Positions 5,704 through 7,644 of a stretch of 7,644 nucleotides of DNA are shown here, in pieces. Below the pieces are notes generated by a model that had not been told where the DNA came from, did no database searches, and was given only the letters and a program-made list of their open reading frames with translations. Position 1 is the stretch's first letter. Every line of letters starts with the position of its first letter. A program made the position numbers and the translations under genes. The stretch covers positions 1-7,644 of the forward strand of contig CALJKZ010000408.1 of NCBI GenBank assembly GCA_937983085.1, read 5' to 3'. The stretch comes from an uncultured Gemmatimonadales bacterium (lineage in GTDB: Bacteria; Gemmatimonadota; Gemmatimonadetes; Longimicrobiales; Gaopeijiaceae).

Positions 5704-5729
5704 GAATCTGTAGCAGAAAACGTGACAGG
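5704..5729 (+). repeat. Direct repeat 2, candidate arm-type integrase site
   Basis: The core GTAGCAGAAAACGTGACAGG (5710-5729) differs from repeat 1 in one base of 20, with the same GAA six bases upstream. It lies about 110 bases from the tRNA anticodon-loop core and ends nine bases before the start codon of the next gene, overlapping its G-rich ribosome site, so a bound protein could also affect that gene. Confidence 0.75.
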
Positions 5730-5738
5730 GGGGCGGCC

Positions 5739-6056
5739 ATGAACGCCGCGGCCCTCCTGGCCGAGGACCTCGTCAGGGCTGAGCGTAGCCAGAGCCCTCT
5801 CTGCGCTCGCTGTCGCGGCGAGATCCACTCTCCGCGGATCGCCACGTACCGGTGCACGGACTGCAAGCTGCCGTTCCATCGGCGCTGCGCAGTTGAGCAC
5901 TTCCGCGAGCACGGAGGCGGTGAGCCAGCGGACGAAGCGGTGGACTTCGCCCGGGGGCGTGAACTGGCCCGGCAGGTCCGTCGGGCCCGAGAAGTCGCGG
6001 ATGAGATCCAGTACGCCCGGATGCGTCACCTCTCGGCGTTGAGAGGTCTTCGATGA
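5739..6056 (+). CDS. Cys/His-rich zinc-finger protein (RING/PHD/C1-like spacing)
   Basis: 105 residues starting at an ATG after a G-run ribosome site that abuts direct repeat 2. Residues 22-58 hold a dense set of likely zinc ligands: C22-x2-C25, C39-x2-C42, H47-x2-C50, then H54 and H58. The segment YRCTDCKLPFHRRCAVEHF resembles the treble-clef, cross-braced fingers of the RING, PHD and C1 type. The C-terminal ~40 residues form a basic helix (RELARQVRRAREVADEIQYA). It may bind DNA, RNA or a host protein; function cannot be assigned. It is first in the run after attP, and its stop overlaps the next start as ATGA. Confidence 0.75.
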   Translation: MNAAALLAEDLVRAERSQSPLCARCRGEIHSPRIATYRCTDCKLPFHRRCAVEHFREHGGGEPADEAVDFARGRELARQVRRAREVADEIQYARMRHLSALRGLR

Positions 6057-6244
6057 GCGTCACCATGCGCCCCTACCGCCCCCCCTGCCTCATCTGCCGG
6101 CGCCCCACGATCCCGAGTGTGGCGTCGGGCGCCCCGAGCCAGCTCTGCGACGAGTGCAAGTCACGCCCGGTCGACCCTGAGCCGAAGACGGAGTGGCGGA
6201 GGGTTCGCCAGGCCGAGCGGAGGAAGCGGGGGATGGAGCGATGA
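6053..6244 (+). CDS. Small zinc-ribbon protein
   Basis: 63 residues, coupled to the preceding gene by ATGA; a second in-frame ATG at 6065 could also serve. Two CxxC knuckles, C12-x2-C15 (CLIC) and C32-x2-C35 (CDEC), are separated by 16 residues and should bind one zinc as a ribbon. The C-terminus is strongly basic (EWRRVRQAERRKRGMER), fitting nucleic-acid binding. Small ribbons of this type are common phage accessory proteins of unknown role. It ends in an ATGA overlap with the HNH gene. Confidence 0.75.
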   Translation: MSVTMRPYRPPCLICRRPTIPSVASGAPSQLCDECKSRPVDPEPKTEWRRVRQAERRKRGMER

Positions 6245-6795
6245 CGGTCGCAGCCGAAGCACGACAACTGCCCATCCTGTTCACGGGTGAGATGTGGCGC
6301 CCCGTGGTGGGCTTCGAGGGGCGATACGAGGTATCGAGGGACGGGCGAGTCCGCTCTCTGAATCGCTACCGCGCCAAAGATTTCGGGAAGACCCTCAGCC
6401 CCTACACGCAGAACAAGGGATACCAGTACCTCTCGCTACGAACCCATGACGGGGGAAAGCGCACGCTCGCCGTGCATCGCCTGGTACTCGAAGCGTTCGT
6501 CGGTCCGTGCCCGCCGGGAAAGCAAGCCGCTCACGGAAATGGAGACCCTGCGGACAACCGCGTTGAGAACCTCCGGTGGGCGAGCGCCGCAGAGAACATC
6601 GCCGACCGCGCACGGCACGGGCGTACAGCCCGGGGTGAGGCGTGTGGGTCGTCAAAGCTGGACCGCAAGGCGGTGAAGACGATCAAGCGACTCCGGGGCG
6701 CCGGGCTCAGTGCCACCGAGGTTGCGCACCTCGCGTGCGTAAACCCGACCACGGTCCAGGACATCTGGGACGGTGAGACATGGAGGCATCTATGA
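6241..6795 (+). CDS. HNH endonuclease with NUMOD4 and HTH segments (homing type)
   Basis: 184 residues from the ATG at 6241, which overlaps the preceding stop as ATGA; the frame continues upstream but that would overlap the zinc-ribbon gene. Residues 18-40 (EMWRPVVGFEGRYEVSRDG) are a clear NUMOD4 motif. Residues ~78-120 are an HNH_3 core: VHRLVLEAF (H79), QAAHGNGDPADNRVENLRW (H98, N106, N110), then SAAENI. The C-terminal ~45 residues (SKLDRKAVKTIKRLRGAGLS, TEVAHLACVNPTTV) form a helix-turn-helix that probably contacts the target. This domain order is typical of free-standing phage homing endonucleases, which cut one or both DNA strands to promote spread of their own gene. HAHG-type variation at the central His is normal. 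The target is unknown. Confidence 0.88.
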   Translation: MTVAAEARQLPILFTGEMWRPVVGFEGRYEVSRDGRVRSLNRYRAKDFGKTLSPYTQNKGYQYLSLRTHDGGKRTLAVHRLVLEAFVGPCPPGKQAAHGNGDPADNRVENLRWASAAENIADRARHGRTARGEACGSSKLDRKAVKTIKRLRGAGLSATEVAHLACVNPTTVQDIWDGETWRHL

Positions 6796-7448
6796 GACAG
6801 CGAGGCATCCTGTTCTCAGGCCCCATGGTGAGGGCCATCCTGGACGGGAAAAAGACCCAGACGCGGCGCGTGGTGCGACCCACCGGTGTCGTCATCGGCC
6901 CAGAGCCGATCGAGTACGTCGCAGGTAGCCAGAGAGGCGACGTCGGCGACCATCGCACCATCTGGTGGCCGGACACGGGCCCCACCCGGCGTTCGCCCTA
7001 CGGCCAGCCCGGGGATCTGCTCTACGTGCGGGAGACGTTTCAGGTCGGGTACCAGGTTGCCGACGAGACGCTGATAGGGGGGGATACGTACAGCCTGATC
7101 CGACCGACCAGCGACGCCACTGCTGAGGCAACCCGGCGCGTGTTCTACCGGGCCGACTATCCGGACGGGTCCGGCCCGCCCAAGTGGCGCCCCTCCATTT
7201 TCATGCCGAAGGCCCTCTCCCGCCTTTGGCTCCGCGTCACAGATGTGAGGGTGGAGCGGGTGCAGGACATCAGCGAAGAGGACGCGCTCGCGGAGGGCGT
7301 GGAGGAATGCTTCACCGTCTACGACGGCTACGGCAGACAGCGCTTCCGCGACCTCTGGAACAGGATCAATCGGTCACGCGGCTACGCCTGGGAGTCGAAC
7401 CCCTGGGTGTGGGTCGTGAGCTTCGAGCGCGCGGAGGCCCCGTCATGA
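6792..7448 (+). CDS. ASCH/PUA-like phage protein
   Basis: 218 residues from the ATG at 6792, which overlaps the HNH stop (ATGA) and follows GGAGG by five bases; an in-frame ATG at 6780 is less likely. The N-terminus ILFSGPMVRAILDGKKTQTR followed by RVVRP, and the later YGQPGDLLYVRETF, are the recurring blocks of the phage branch of the ASCH family, a PUA-related fold thought to bind RNA or modified bases. The central part is longer than a minimal ASCH domain; the C-terminal block (SRLWLRVTDVRVERVQDISE, then EEDALAEGVEE) and FRDLWNRINRSRGYAWESNP complete the pattern. The precise role in phages is not known to me. The stop overlaps the next start as ATGA. Confidence 0.8.
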   Translation: MRQRGILFSGPMVRAILDGKKTQTRRVVRPTGVVIGPEPIEYVAGSQRGDVGDHRTIWWPDTGPTRRSPYGQPGDLLYVRETFQVGYQVADETLIGGDTYSLIRPTSDATAEATRRVFYRADYPDGSGPPKWRPSIFMPKALSRLWLRVTDVRVERVQDISEEDALAEGVEECFTVYDGYGRQRFRDLWNRINRSRGYAWESNPWVWVVSFERAEAPS

Positions 7449-7644
7449 CCCCCCTCACCCGGCAGCAACTCACCCACCACGCGACCGACCTCTTCGAGTC
7501 CAACCCCGACGCCCTCGCCTCCGACGTCTACGCCACGCTCTGCCGTGACCACGAGGTAGCCATCACGGAGTCCGCGTTCGTGAACGGAGGCTACGCGACG
7601 GCAGCACGTAGGGCGGCGAAGAACCGGCTGAAGCTCCATGAGCC
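7445..7644 (+). CDS. Hypothetical protein, N-terminal part (runs off window)
   Basis: The ATG at 7445 overlaps the previous stop as ATGA and the frame stays open to the window edge (66 complete codons). The visible part looks helical and polar (TRQQLTHHATDLFESNPDAL, then a basic stretch ARRAAKNRLKLHE). No family is recognisable from this fragment. Confidence 0.65.
   Translation, partial: MTPLTRQQLTHHATDLFESNPDALASDVYATLCRDHEVAITESAFVNGGYATAARRAAKNRLKLHE

Larger units (their letters stand above)
5497..5729. other. attP: Phage attachment site region (attP)
   Basis: This is the only sizeable gene-free stretch (within 5501-5738). It holds, in order: direct repeat 1, an unusually A/T-rich patch (about 5518-5558), an antisense 3' half of a tRNA-Asn, a segment with tRNA-like complementarity, a possible hairpin region, and direct repeat 2. 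Position straight after a tyrosine integrase gene, plus a partial tRNA and flanking repeats, is the classic layout of an attP that recombines with a host tRNA gene. Phage-type genes lie on both sides, so this looks like attP rather than attL or attR. The A/T-rich patch could be a bending-protein or promoter site; I see no convincing consensus for either. A weak third copy of the repeat, 10 of 14 bases matching its 3' part, lies at 5537-5550. Confidence 0.75.

Noticed and set aside
4474..5742. 422-codon + strand frame overlapping the integrase
   Set aside because: It is in another frame over a clearly identified tyrosine recombinase, is full of Arg, Gly and Pro repeats, and has no recognisable domain.
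1..7644. CRISPR array, insertion sequence, retron or toxin-antitoxin pair
   Set aside because: I saw no regularly spaced repeats, transposase motifs, reverse-transcriptase motif or recognisable toxin/antitoxin pair; the only clear repeat pair is the one flanking the att core.

Overview
The window looks like the recombination/integration and early region of a temperate, tailed-phage-type genome from a high-GC host. The evidence is densely packed, mostly tiny genes, all on the + strand and nearly all overlapping by 4 or 8 bases, together with phage-typical families: an SMC/SbcC-like ATPase, a phage-type HExxH metallopeptidase, a RuvC-like resolvase, an HTH protein placed like an excisionase, a tyrosine integrase, an HNH endonuclease and an ASCH-like protein. 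No host housekeeping gene is visible on either side of the attachment site. That suggests a free or circularly permuted phage genome, or a contig taken from one, rather than a prophage junction. The host cannot be named from this sequence.

Layout. 1-561 is the C-terminal end of an SMC-like ATPase. 554-2789 is a run of nine small genes: a Cys-containing protein, a HARP-like domain protein, four small membrane proteins and three unknowns. One of the membrane proteins appears frameshifted (1146-1414). 2793-4036 carries the metallopeptidase and the RuvC-like nuclease. 4033-5500 carries the HTH protein and the tyrosine integrase, which overlap by an unusual 98 bases. 5501-5738 is the only sizeable gap (238 bases). 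I read it as the phage attachment site: a 42-nt antisense-strand segment matches the 3' half of a tRNA-Asn(GUU), from the anticodon loop to the discriminator base, and it is flanked by two near-identical direct repeats that look like arm-type integrase sites. 5739-7644 is a second coupled run: a Cys/His-rich zinc-finger protein, a zinc-ribbon protein, an HNH endonuclease with NUMOD4 and HTH segments, an ASCH/PUA-like protein and the start of an unknown gene.

How it fits together. The ATPase, the RuvC-like nuclease and probably the HARP-like protein are suited to phage DNA recombination and branch processing. The HTH protein, integrase and att region form an integration/excision module that probably targets the host tRNA-Asn gene at its anticodon loop. 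The chain of ATGA, GTGA and 8-base overlaps points to long polycistronic messages with translational coupling. I see no repressor, structural gene or lysis enzyme here. I found no clearly new multi-gene system; the items most worth checking are the attP architecture, the frameshifted membrane gene, the HTH/integrase overlap and the Cys/His finger protein next to attP.
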